Assembly: GCA_037447655.1 (NCBI GenBank)
Contig: JBBHKE010000927.1
Coordinates: forward strand, 1 to 64,000
Reading direction: 5' to 3'
Length of the DNA: 64,000 nucleotides
DNA from: Zygnema cylindricum
Lineage: Eukaryota; Streptophyta; Zygnematophyceae; Zygnematales; Zygnemataceae
Positions 44,290 to 54,843 of the stretch are shown here, in pieces. Both the position numbers and the translations under genes were made by a program. The notes beneath the pieces were generated by a model. The model ran no database searches. It was not told the DNA's origin and was given only the letters and a program-made list of their open reading frames with translations. Positions within the stretch are counted from its first letter, which is position 1. Every line of letters starts with the position of its first letter.

Positions 44290-44961
44290 TTAATATCACT
44301 TAAAAAATAAGAAATAAGAGCAGCCGAAAAGGAAGAAAGTGGCAACTTAAGCAAATGAGGAAGAAGTAGCGATAGTGTCGTTGCCATTATCACAAATACA
44401 TTTAAATAATACACGAGCTGCAAGTGAAATTGAATTTGCGGTGTAATAATGGAGGGATTTGGCATTTTGAATTTTTCGTTCAAATTCAAATCTTGAACTT
44501 TAGCATGTCTTTGAATTTAAAAATATTTCAAACGCGGGAATATAAGCGGGATCATGTAAAAGTTTATCAAATTGCCAAAATATTTCAAAACTTACGTCGT
44601 CGATATAATGTTGATAACGCCATGGAAACGCCTTCAGCTTACATGTTGTACGGCAAAAAGATGATGGGAAAAAATGCGGCGTCGTAACCCTGGCAATCGG
44701 TTGTTCTAACGTCATCTATGAAACGCGACCACCTTTAGGAATGCGTGGATGGTAAACATGCCACGTGTTTTCGGCAATGGCCAATGATAATCTTACGACG
44801 GAGCCTGATCAGCTTTCCTCGCTGAATTACCTCATATTAGAATTAACATGTATCCTAATAAGTGGTTTTTTTTTCGTTTTACGTTCAATTATAATTAATA
44901 GTGATACTAAAAAGAGGTTTGTTTGACGGTTGATCTAAGTAAACGCATCCTTATTAGACTT
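44290..44961. other. No gene recognised; possible right end of the DNA transposon
   Basis: CTTTCCTCGCTG at 44813-44824 is the imperfect inverse (10 of 12) of CAGCGACGAAAC at 37503-37514, so the DDE element might span 37503-44824. No matching target duplication was found, so this is tentative. Confidence 0.3.
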
Positions 44962-44966
44962 ATGTC

Positions 44967-46176
44967 TGAAACTCTGAGACCTCCATTGGCCCTCAGAGTA
45001 TGCAGATCCAAAAGAAGCTAATCTAGATACTGCCGACTCCAAGTTAATATAAACCCAAATGACTGACCCCTTGACAGTCACAATCCCAATATAGATTCAC
45101 CCCTGTGAAATAACACTTTCTGTGTGCTCAGTTCCACCGCAGAATGCAAAGTTAGAATATGAGATTTGGACACATTCACCCACTTTAACTCTCCCTTATA
45201 AATGCAGCCACCCTGGCAGACAAAAACTCTGACCGACTACACCCCTGTGTAGCCTGGACTCCCCTGAGTCTGCAGCAAAAAGAATCACTGAAAATGGTCA
45301 AGTAAATTGATAGATATGGCTGGCCAAAGTTTGCAATTTATACAGAGTGCTCTCTGGGAGAGGCAGCTGCCTACCCAAAATTTTCTAAGTCCTATTCCCT
45401 CTCTAAAACTCTTTCTTCTGAAGTACGGCACCAATCAAATTACTGTATCGTACAGAAAAGTACAGGTGTCGGTGTACTTTCTGTACGGCCATTGTACGAC
45501 ATGGCCAAAATGTCGACACGTGTCAAATCAGGACTAGTTACTGTAATCTCCGGAATTCCCGTAATCCAATGTTATTACGCCACGTGTTATATGACGTGGC
45601 ATAGACCGTAAAACGCCAAAAGTACATTTCTGTGATCGCGGCGCCTATCGCGGCCGGCCGATCAAAACCGGCTATAATCCTAGCCGCTGAAATTCGACGC
45701 GCGGTATTCGTTTCGCTATCGAAACAAATGCGCGGTATTTGTTTCGCTATCGAAACAAATGCGCGGTATCCATTCTGTCCACATACCGTACTTCGTACTA
45801 AATCAAACTGTATCTATGTACAAAGTATCTATAAGCCGTTAAACGGATTTATCTACATATAAAGATTTATATATTTATCAAACCCAATTTATCGTAATAT
45901 CATTCTTAGAATTAACAGCTAGAGCTACCGGCCAATTTAGGCTGACGGACGGCAGGTACCAGGATCAATTCCTGGGTCCGTCAATAAACTTTTGGTAAGT
46001 CTACCTATTTCACCCCCTGTCTTCTCTAGAGAGCCTAGGCAGCCATGGCTCTAGCTCTCTATCCAGCCTTCAGTGACTACAACAAGTGTGGGGGCTTGGA
46101 TAGGAGAGTTAGAGGCAGACCACCTCAGCTCTTTTTCTATCCTAATACAGACCTAGAAAATACTCAAATATCAACA
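44967..46176 (-). mobile_element. Solo LTR, inverted, same family as 12960-14120
   Basis: The plus strand reads TGAAACTCTGAGACCTCC to AAATATCAACA, with perfect duplications ATGTC at 44962-44966 and 46177-46181. 1210 bp. It carries a doubled palindromic module ATTTGTTTCGCTATCGAAAC near 45705-45770, GACACGTGTC, a GTAC cluster at 45449-45496 and the CCATGGCTCTAGC segment. Confidence 0.96.
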
Positions 46177-46978
46177 ATGTCCCAATATTACAACGCATTA
46201 ATTGTAACAAAGCATCCCACGCGGCACCTTATTAAAGTTAAAGGGTCCTTATTTAACGTCACACAACGTTAGTTCACCCCGCGAACTACAAGGAAATTAA
46301 AATCAATCACAGAGTTCAATGTACGTTATGTGAAACGAAACGTAAACATACAATACCTTCCGTTATAGTTTCGTTGATTGTACAAAACTTATTTGAATTG
46401 AATAAACATATTAAAATTGTACGGTTACGTTGCATTATAACGTAACTGCGTTTAACAACCAGATGTATGGAATCAATGGGTCTGTCAATAAAATTTTGGT
46501 AAAGACTACCTAATTCACCCCCTGTCTTCTCTAGAGAGCCTAGGCAGCCATGGCTCTAGCTCCCTATCCAGCCTTCAGTGACTACAACAAGTGTGGGGGC
46601 TTGGATAGGGGAGTTAGAGGCAGACCGCCTCAGCTCTTTTTCTATCCTAATACAGACCTAGAAAATACTCAAATATCAACAATGTCCCAATATTACAACG
46701 CATTAATTGTAACAAAGCATCCCACGCGGCACCTTATTAAAGTTAAGGGTCCTTATTTAACGTCACACAACGTTAGTTCACCCCGCGAACTACAAGGAAA
46801 TTAAAATCAATCACAGAGTTCAATGTACGTTATGTGAAACGAAACGTAAACATACAATACCTTCCGTTATAGTTTCGTTGATTGTACAAAACTTATTTGA
46901 ATTGAATAAACATATTAAAATTGTACGGTTACGTTGCATTATAACGTAACTGCGTTTAACAACCAGATGTATGGAATC
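45974..46978. repeat. ~505-bp direct tandem duplication
   Basis: 45974 to about 46477 and 46478-46978 are nearly identical. The unit starts GGGTCCGTCAATAAA / GGGTCTGTCAATAAA and ends ATGTATGGAATC. It contains the terminal ~200 bp of the solo LTR, the ATGTC flank and about 300 bp of host DNA, so it arose after the LTR insertion. The two similar 75- and 84-codon frames here are by-products. Confidence 0.96.
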
Positions 46979-47431
46979 GACTGTATGACGTGACAACATA
47001 CGTTTCGCCCTATGTTGTCATCGCACCTTTTTTACTGTTATCAATTCACCGCGTGCGAATCATTCACTTATTAGAATCATGAATGAACTTAAATGAAAGT
47101 ACATAAACCCGTACGTTTCGACGGTTTTTATCCGTACCTATTTTAGTGTATAATTATGAACGGCGTAATTATTGTATATCCGCAAACCCAAAATATAATT
47201 ATGGATATTTACAATAGAAGGACTCGACGTCGTACGGATTGTCATAATTTGTAATTCCACCTATTTTAACGTATATGTAAGACGGTGGACTACGTATACC
47301 TAAATCAGCGTTATGGAGAATTTACAATTAAACATTTTTTTGAAAATGGGATTGATACACAAATTAGAATCCATGACACTAATTCTTTATTCACACTAAT
47401 AATTTCTATACGCTAATAACGATTCACGGTG
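46979..47431. mobile_element. MITE remnant with an intact right terminus
   Basis: ACGCTAATAACGATTCACGGTG ends at 47431 and is followed by TA, the right terminus of the CACCG family. The left end is uncertain; TTCACCGCGTGCGAATCATT at about 47043 may be a damaged copy. Confidence 0.5.
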
Positions 47432-47433
47432 TA

Positions 47434-48022
47434 CTGTACTGGTAAGGTTCGTTAGTGTTCTCGCCCGTGGAGTGAAGGGTCTGAACTTAGAACTTAAACC
47501 TTTAGTGGAGGATCTCAACTCTCAGGCTCCGTACGGTACAAAGGCCAAAGTTTTACAAGATAAAACATATTTAAAATTTCGTAAACAATTTCGTAAACAA
47601 AATGCTTGATGCGATGAAGCTTTTGGCGACATCCCTTTTTTTTGCTTACATCTCTTAATGCATAGATGTCTCGTGCGCATATTACGCACGGTATAAACTT
47701 ACGAATACTACGTACGGTACGCATCAAACGATGATGAAAAGTAAATACAATGCGTACTTTACTTCACACCCGTACATTATTTTTATATTTACGTACAGTG
47801 TCCGTCTATTTTCGTACATTTTAGGGTTATTTTAGGGGATTTTTTAGGGTTTCCAAGGTACATCGCCGTACGCTTATTTATATTTCAGTACGGCTACCGT
47901 AGATATTCCGTACTATTAGGTTTTTTAGGGTACACTTTCATACAATTTCGTACATTTCTGTTAAATATTCGTACTTTTTAAGATTTTAAAGGATTTTCTA
48001 AGATGACGCTTTCCGTACGTTT
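47434..48022. other. Intergenic, GTAC-rich with telo-box-like words
   Basis: Between 47750 and 48030 there are more than ten GTAC words (CCGTACATT, CGTACAGTG, GCCGTACGC, CAGTACGGC, TCCGTACG, GGCTGTACAG) with TTTTAGGGTT/TTAGGGTTT words resembling the plant telo-box. No long ORF. This could be a promoter region for the small ORF at 48023, but nothing proves that. Confidence 0.35.
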
Positions 48023-48328
48023 TTGTACATGGCTGTACAGCGAAATTTACTCGAATTTTACGAAAAGTATGAAAAAGACGAATACTACGTAGTTTTCGTA
48101 AAAAAGTTGAAATCCGTACGAATTGGACATCAACGTCTTAAAGTATGTGTGGAAAATTCTGGTAAAACATTGTGTACTTACCATTCATTTTCTGCTGTAC
48201 GGAAAACAAATCTTGCATATTCTTTTGTCGGACATCCTGCAAGTCTTAAACCGCACTTAAACCGTTTAAACCTTGCAGTTATTGGTGGTACGATCCTGTT
48301 AGCGAAACAACAAATAGTGTGGCAATAA
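48023..48328 (+). CDS. Unrecognised 101-codon ORF
   Basis: Starts MYMAVQRNLLEFYEKYEKDE and continues with a Lys-rich charged half and a more hydrophobic C-terminus (LNRLNLAVIGGTILLAK). No domain or signal recognised. It follows the GTAC-rich stretch. It may be a chance ORF; it is listed because it is the longest open frame in this interval. Confidence 0.2.
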   Translation: MYMAVQRNLLEFYEKYEKDEYYVVFVKKLKSVRIGHQRLKVCVENSGKTLCTYHSFSAVRKTNLAYSFVGHPASLKPHLNRLNLAVIGGTILLAKQQIVWQ

Positions 48329-48489
48329 ATACTGCTGTAAACCTGGATGGCTCCTCTTAACTTCATTGATTTATTGTATGTAGCAAGTTGTTTAAAAAAA
48401 AATTACATATCATCTTTCTAAGCTAAGCTGGCGGTTACCAATCCGAGAAAAATGGGATGAAAAGATGGAATGTTGCGAATCCAAAAAAA

Positions 48490-48529
48490 AAATCTGCATT
48501 TTCTAATTTTTTATAGAAAATGCAGATTT
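48490..48529. other. Perfect 16-bp inverted repeat (hairpin)
   Basis: AAATCTGCATTTTCTA and TAGAAAATGCAGATTT are separated by 8 A/T bases, giving a strong stem-loop on either strand. No flanking element was delimited. Confidence 0.85.
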
Positions 48530-49854
48530 GTGTTTGTGGACTCTTGGATATGTAGGATTTACAGTGGATGGCTTGACATTTCATACTTGGAGCATCAAAA
48601 GCTTGGATAAAGAATACTTGATAGATCAGAATTTAGAAATGCGTCATTATTGGAAGAGACAAAGAGGGTGATCCCATTACTTTCCCATCTTAAGAAAAAA
48701 AAAAAAATGGCTGACTTTATTAAAAAGCGTGATGGTAAACCATCTGAACCTTAAGTGGTTCTCATGTTCTTTTAACGAAGTCTTACTACCACTATGTGCA
48801 GTGAACGCATTTTTTTGGAAGCAGCATTTGTTTTCTTACACTTGTTACTATTCAAAAGTAAACTATTAGTTAAATCAAAATAGCATTGAAAATTATAAAA
48901 ATAGGTATCCTATTTGATCTTCGAGAATAATGGAATATGGACGGATATTGAACCCTAAAAAATGAATAGAAACCGCCTTGACATGCAAGATTAGTTTTTT
49001 TTTTCGACATCGGAAGACGATTGGTCGATTGTTCAGACATTTTTGCACTACACTCTTTATTACATTAGTTTGTATACAAAGTACGGACACATCGATCCGC
49101 CCATGAGATGATGGTAAAAGACCATCACTAGAAGACAAGTTAGCTAAAACACCATTTAAAATGGAGAGGCCAAAATTTTCAATCACTCTTTAACACACAA
49201 ATCCTTAACTTTTTTTTTCCCGAGCCAAAATTAAAGAATAATCAAAACAAAAAACAAAAAAAACACAAAAAAAAAAACACAAAAAAATTAAAACAAAAAA
49301 ATTAAAACAGAAAAATTAAAAACAAAAAATTAAAACTAAGACACGGCAAAGGCCCGATAGAAGGACAGGTAGTAAAACACCTTTGAAAAATAGAGCGCTT
49401 TCTCATATCAAAACTTTACATCAATTTATATCCTGCCTAACCACCTCTTTGTAAATTTACAGCTTCGATATTCCCAAATAATTTGGATTCATAATTTCTG
49501 GGCGACATTACAAATAAGAATTCACAGATATAATGGTTAAAGAGAAACAGTTCTTAATCTATATTTCTTTTTATCTATACAAGGAGTCTAAAATTAGTAC
49601 TGAAAATGAAACAAGAATCTCCTCATCCTCCTAAACCTCTTCTATATATCAACTAATGAAAAAAAACAAAATTTTAATGCTTCTGAAAATCAGTCATAAT
49701 ATCCCATCGCGTTACTTTTCCGAAAAAGAACACTCTAAGCTAAAGGACGAAATCATCAGAAGAAATTTAGGAGGAGCGCCAAAGGAAAGTCTGAAGACAG
49801 TTCAATAGAAAGGTTTTAAAAGAAAAACAGAAGAAAGAGAAGAAAGACGGGAAG

Positions 49855-49857
<3 letters not shown>
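48530..49857. other. AT-rich, no gene recognised
   Basis: Contains A-rich runs (49250-49340). The 97-codon minus frame at 48893-49186 has no recognised domain. The 3' untranslated region of the Derlin gene (minus strand) should start just left of 49902, but no polyadenylation signal was assigned. Confidence 0.3.

Positions 49858-49896
<39 letters not shown>
49858..49896. repeat. (GA)n microsatellite next to the Derlin stop codon
   Basis: About 38 bp of GA, which is CT in the Derlin mRNA sense, starting a few bases after the stop codon. It is therefore likely in the 3' UTR. Confidence 0.95.
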
Positions 49897-49899
<3 letters not shown>

Positions 49900-49901
49900 A
49901 C

Positions 49902-50037
49902 CTAATCCTGATTCAACCGATAAGATCTTCCACTAAAAGAGGAACTCGATGGAGTCGAAGTATTATTTCGATTTTGAGCCGGAGTGAATGACACCGGTTG
50001 ACGATCAGAAATTCCCCATTTGTCCAAAATATAGTAA
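49902..50037 (-). CDS. DER1: Derlin exon 7, C-terminus
   Basis: Reads YYILDKWGISDRQPVSFTPA, a Ser/Asn/Thr-rich tail and SFSGRSYRLNQD, then TAG (49902-49904). The final GRSYRLN resembles the cytosolic C-terminus of plant Derlin-1. Acceptor TTCTTCAG. Confidence 0.9.
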
Positions 50038-53000
50038 CTGAAGAAGGAGAGTCAAGGAGTTCCAAAATGTTCGAATCAAGTATTGAGAAGCAATAAAAGA
50101 AACATAATAAACAATAAAGGTTAATGCTATTCCATAACGATTTCAATCAAATTCTTATAAAACAATTGAAATTTTTTGATGAACCAATTCCTTATGGATT
50201 TATTAGTTAAAGGGAACACGTGGACGGAGAGTATTTTATGAACTTGAAAGAATACTAGGGCCTGTTGCGTTAAAAAAAGGAGGAGAGGAGGAGAGGAGTA
50301 GTGAGAGGTAGTAATAAGATTGAGAAAAGAAGGGAGAAATTTCCAAAAAGGACAACATTTTAAATGTCAGTTGAAAATATTCTCGGACGAATTTACAAAG
50401 CCATAAATTTCAGAAGATGGTTAAAAAAAAAAGAGACAAAGGTGAAATAGTCATGGTGAACGGAAACGGAACTGAAGAGAGATGAAGGGTGAGCTAAATT
50501 GAGAAAGATAAGGTGACTTGTGAGAAGAAGGGAAAAAGATAGAAATTAAGATAAGAAAAAACCAGTCAGTTAAGTGAAGTACTACTTTAATAAGCTATAC
50601 AAGGCAAAACGTAAAAAGTTACACCCTCAATTAAGACTAATTCCAAAAGTACTTCTGCCTTGCTTTTTGCTTTTTATTTCTTCCCTTTCCCTCCCTTCCC
50701 TCCCTCCTTGTGTCATCTATTCCTTTTTCGTGTTCACTTTTTCCTCCACCCTCCCCTTCCCACCCACCCACCCTTTCCCTTTTCCCTCTCTCTCTCCCTC
50801 CCTCTCTCGCTCCAGAAAACAAAAATTCAAAGAAAGACCAAAGAATTGAAAATGGCTTTCACGCAAAAAGTGGAGGTGTGAGAACAAGAGAGTCAAAAGG
50901 ATACACCCAGGAAGGAGTTTGGAGGAGGTAGACTCCTCCTTGTCGAGGGTAAATAGTATTGAGATAAAAGTACACATGGCCGACAAATAAACCCAAAAGG
51001 TCGTCACTCACATTTTTTCCAAACATCATATTAAGGAAGATAAACACCCACGGTAGGTAAAAGGCCTGCATTCACAAAAAGAAAACAGGCGAGTCAGTAT
51101 CTCTGCTCCCGGCAATATTTTTTTCATATGTAATTAATTACCCTCGAGTTCAGCAAGAAAACAACTGTGTTGCAAAATTGCAACCGATAAAAGTGCATAT
51201 GTTTATTAAAATGTACCGTGTGAAGGATAGCTGTTACTAATAAGAAAAAGACAGTGTACTTTTATGATTATCCTTTATCCCTTGAACTACATTCTAGGAC
51301 TACCGTAGAAACATTTGTTAAAACCCTTGCAGAAACCCTTCCGAAACCCTTCCGAAACCCTTCCGAAACCCTTCCGAAACCCTTCCGAAACCCTTCCGAA
51401 ACCCTTCCAAATCCCTTCCAAAAACCTCCAAAAACCCTCAAAAAGCCTGTCCTCCTCGAGGAAAAAACCAAAAAAACAAACAAACAAACAAAAAATCCCT
51501 ATGGTCTTACCTTGACGTTAACCATTCCATAGAGACTGACGCTCGAGTTGGGATTCTCTCTGCACCACAAATAGAGCACCATAAAGGCAAGGGAGCTCGC
51601 CAGGAAGGGGATGTACAGAAAGGACGCCGGAATCGCCAAAGTCACGGCCTGGGAAAACTCCTCCCCCCATTCCTACCACAATTAGTGTGGATTCCAGACG
51701 AACAAAAAGATTGGAAGAGAAAGTACAAACGAGCTCCGATCATACCAACACAAACTAGAGTGGAACGGAAGTTTCACTGGTCCTGCGATTAGTGCGGATT
51801 TGGGACGAGAGGTCAGAAACAGACACATCCGAGCCTCCGATAGTACCACAAATGAGTGTGGATTGCAAAAGCCACCAGTTACAGGAAGCCCCTGCCAGTC
51901 TCGCACTCAGTATAGATTCAAAACAGACTGAAATGATTAGAATAGACACATCAAAGGCTCCAACCATACTACAACTACAACAACTACTACTACTACTATA
52001 ATTACTATAATCATACTACTATAACTTGGAATATGGTGTGGATTTCAGCCGGACCAGAAGAAAAAAACAGTCGCACCAACGGCTCCAATAGTAACACAAA
52101 CAGTGTGGACGGGGGTCCCATTTATACCACAACTAATATGGATTCTGGATGACGAGTATCGAGTGTGTTGAATAGGGACACAACAGAACACATCGGATTG
52201 GATGTGGATTATAAACAGACACAAAGGACAAGCTGACATTAGCGTCAGTAACAGCAAAGTACTGAGTCGAGTTTTCTGGAGGTGACAAAAACCGAAAGTA
52301 CTGTGGATTAATTGGACGATGCCAGTTATGGGCCATTCAACCGCAGAATTCTGGGAAAGGGTTCTAAGAGTTTTCCGGTGTACAGCCAGTTTATTGTCTC
52401 TGGTAAGAAACGGTCATAGAAAGGGTTCTATGCTCAAACGCTGTTTCAGTTTGACAGCTGTACAGCTTTCAAGTAAAAAGGCACAAACGGCGGGCAAATG
52501 TTATTCAGCATGGGAGAAGGAGAGTCACAGAGATACGGCACACTATTTATAGAGCGTTTGTTTGTCTCATAAAAATTTGGGTGCCCAAGTTTATTAGGCA
52601 TCGGAAAAGGTAAGTCCATGCGTTTCCCAGAACCCGACCCTCCCAGAATGTTGGTGCAAAGAAAATAATTTCGCAAGGTCCTTCTGGGAAAGTTCTGGGA
52701 AGCTTCTGGGGACAGGAAAAAAGTACAACGTATTTCGCAATGATTGGCGTACTGCCGCCCCTGGAAATTTCCTGGAACTTCCCATTCGCCAGGAAACTTC
52801 TCAGAACTCTACATGTGAATGGTCCTTTTGGGCGTGAATCTCAGATATGACAGAATAAGTGGATCACACCGAAATCAACCAGAAATAAGTACAGATCATA
52901 AATATGCACCGATATTAGTGATGATCTCGGATACACCATACCCTGTGTAGGTCAAAAAGACACCAGTAATAGAGTGGATCAAGGGTTTGACTCACATTCA

Positions 53001-54783
53001 GTTGCTTCACATGTTCTGAACCACTACACCGCTAATCGTTATTAGTGTTAAATGATTTTTCGACACTTTAAACATATTTTTTTTGTGTACACATGTGAGA
53101 TTGTCAATCCGATGCTTGTGATTGGAAGGCAAGATTCTCACCTTCCTATTGGCGGTCTCCGATTGACAATCCGGCAAGTGTGCACGAAGGAAAGATGTTT
53201 CAAGTGGCGAAAAAAACTTTAACACTAATAACGATTAGCGGTGTAATGGAGCACAAACAGACCAAAAATGAAACCGAACACAAAAACCATTTGAAACATA
53301 AAAACATAATACCAAATGCAAACCAAAACCCTAACAGCGTAAAATCGAAACCAGTGAATAACTCAAATTCTAAAAAAAAAAACCAAATCTGCAAACCCAA
53401 ATTTCAAAATCAAAACCAAACCAGAAAGTAAAAACCAAATATCAAACAACGAGATCCTATACCAGAACTTAAGAGTACAAAACTAAAGTAGGACAGCTCT
53501 CCCTTCCCTCCCAACCCCTCGATTTCATGGTGTCAAAAAATGCCTGAGGGAGAGGAGAGGGAGGGGGAGAGGGAAGGGGGAGAGGGAGGGGGAGAGGGAG
53601 AAACCCAAATGAAACACTAATCCAAAGTCTAACTCACCAACATAGTGCCCATGCCAAAAATGAGCATATACAAAAAATCGGCTTTCCTTCCTTGATAAAT
53701 ATTCGTTTCGAGACCTACTCCATATCGTAAACTGAAAAATGCAAAACATGAAGGCTTCATTTTTTTTTCTTTTAGGGTTACCAAGAACTTCCCAATGTTT
53801 TTCCACAAATTTATAGAAAGAAGTTTTGAAATTTTTAAGGTTTCAAAGGGATTTTTAAGAGGTTCAAAAAATCAAAGATTTTTATTTTGTTTGCAGTGCT
53901 TCACATTTTTTTTTTGCCCCTCCCCCCCTTTTTTTCTTCAGTGCTTACACCAGAAATTAGTGTGGATCCACTCAGCCAAAAGGGCTGGAAAATTGCAGTC
54001 GGACTGAAAAAAAGCTAAAAGCTTAAAAAAACGACAAAAAACAAAAACGGATAAAGGAACAACAAAACAAGAGAAATTTCAAAATGTCCATAAAACTTAC
54101 ATCAACAAAAGTTGCATAACAAAACTAAAACTGAACGGTCCCAGGAACAAAAAATTTGAAACCAGCCTCCAAATCTGCAAAAAATCATATGTTTGACTCT
54201 CCAAAACCAGATTTAGCGTGGAGGATGATGACGACAATGGAAAAACAAAAGAGACATAGGATGCTTTCTTAACACAGCATTAAACCTTGTTCGAAACCTT
54301 AGAAATGCTTTAAAAGTTATTATTTTCAAAGTCGGAAAGGAGGAAGAGGGAAGAAAAGGGAAGAGAGAAAGAGCAGGAAAACGAATGAAAGAGAGCGCAG
54401 GGACGTCCTAATTAAATTGTGTGAAATTTTTAAGCTTTGTTACTGCATATGGAAACTTAAAAAATATACATAACTTCAAAATTATACATTAAAAGTTATA
54501 CAGTTCTTTTTCCGTGAAGAAAATTTTCTGATACTTATCTTTTGCATCGCTCTATATTTTTTTCTCTTCTGCCCTTTACTTTTCCCACTCTCATTCAGAC
54601 TTCGAATTTAAAATCCATTGTGTATCTCTTTCTCTCCCCATCCCTCTCCATTTTCATCCGTTAACATGGAGACAATTGTTTTTCAGGGTTCCTTAAGGTT
54701 TTGAGGTCCGAATTGGTGAGGGAGAGAGAGGAAAGAGCAGAGATTAGAAAGAAAGAACGTGAGCAAGGAAAAGAGAGAGAGAA

Positions 54784-54843
<60 letters not shown>

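Larger units (their letters stand above)
51673..53637 (-). other. Derlin intron with dispersed TTAGTGTGGAT-type motifs and a MITE
   Basis: Recurring variants of ACCACAAnTTAGTGTGGATTC occur at 51675, 51788, 51850, 52030, 52125 and elsewhere, often near CTCCGATAGTACCA-like text. A patch rich in TTCTGGGAA and GGAACTTCC words lies at 52681-52811. The intron hosts a 217-bp foldback MITE (53027-53243). No internal exon was recognised. Confidence 0.6.

Noticed and set aside
37503-44824. Calling this a CACTA (En/Spm) element
   Set aside because: Only the CGACGA subterminal-like words fit. The transposase motifs (MDETH, LDNCGGYN, QPxD-type) belong to another DDE group, and no CACTA end was seen.
46045-46804. 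Two similar ORFs starting MALxxYPAFSDYNKCGG
   Set aside because: Both are LTR-derived sequence duplicated in the 505-bp tandem repeat; no protein domain.
49913-50146. 77-codon minus ORF
   Set aside because: Overlaps the last Derlin exon in the wrong frame. The correct frame gives the conserved GRSYRLN end and joins in phase to the previous exon.
50574-50931. Overlapping Ser/Pro/Phe-rich ORFs
   Set aside because: Pyrimidine-rich intron sequence of the Derlin gene; all frames stay open because of low complexity.
51254-51532. 92-codon ORF with repeated ETLPKPFRNPS units and its minus-strand mirror
   Set aside because: Translation of the 11-bp minisatellite, within a Derlin intron.
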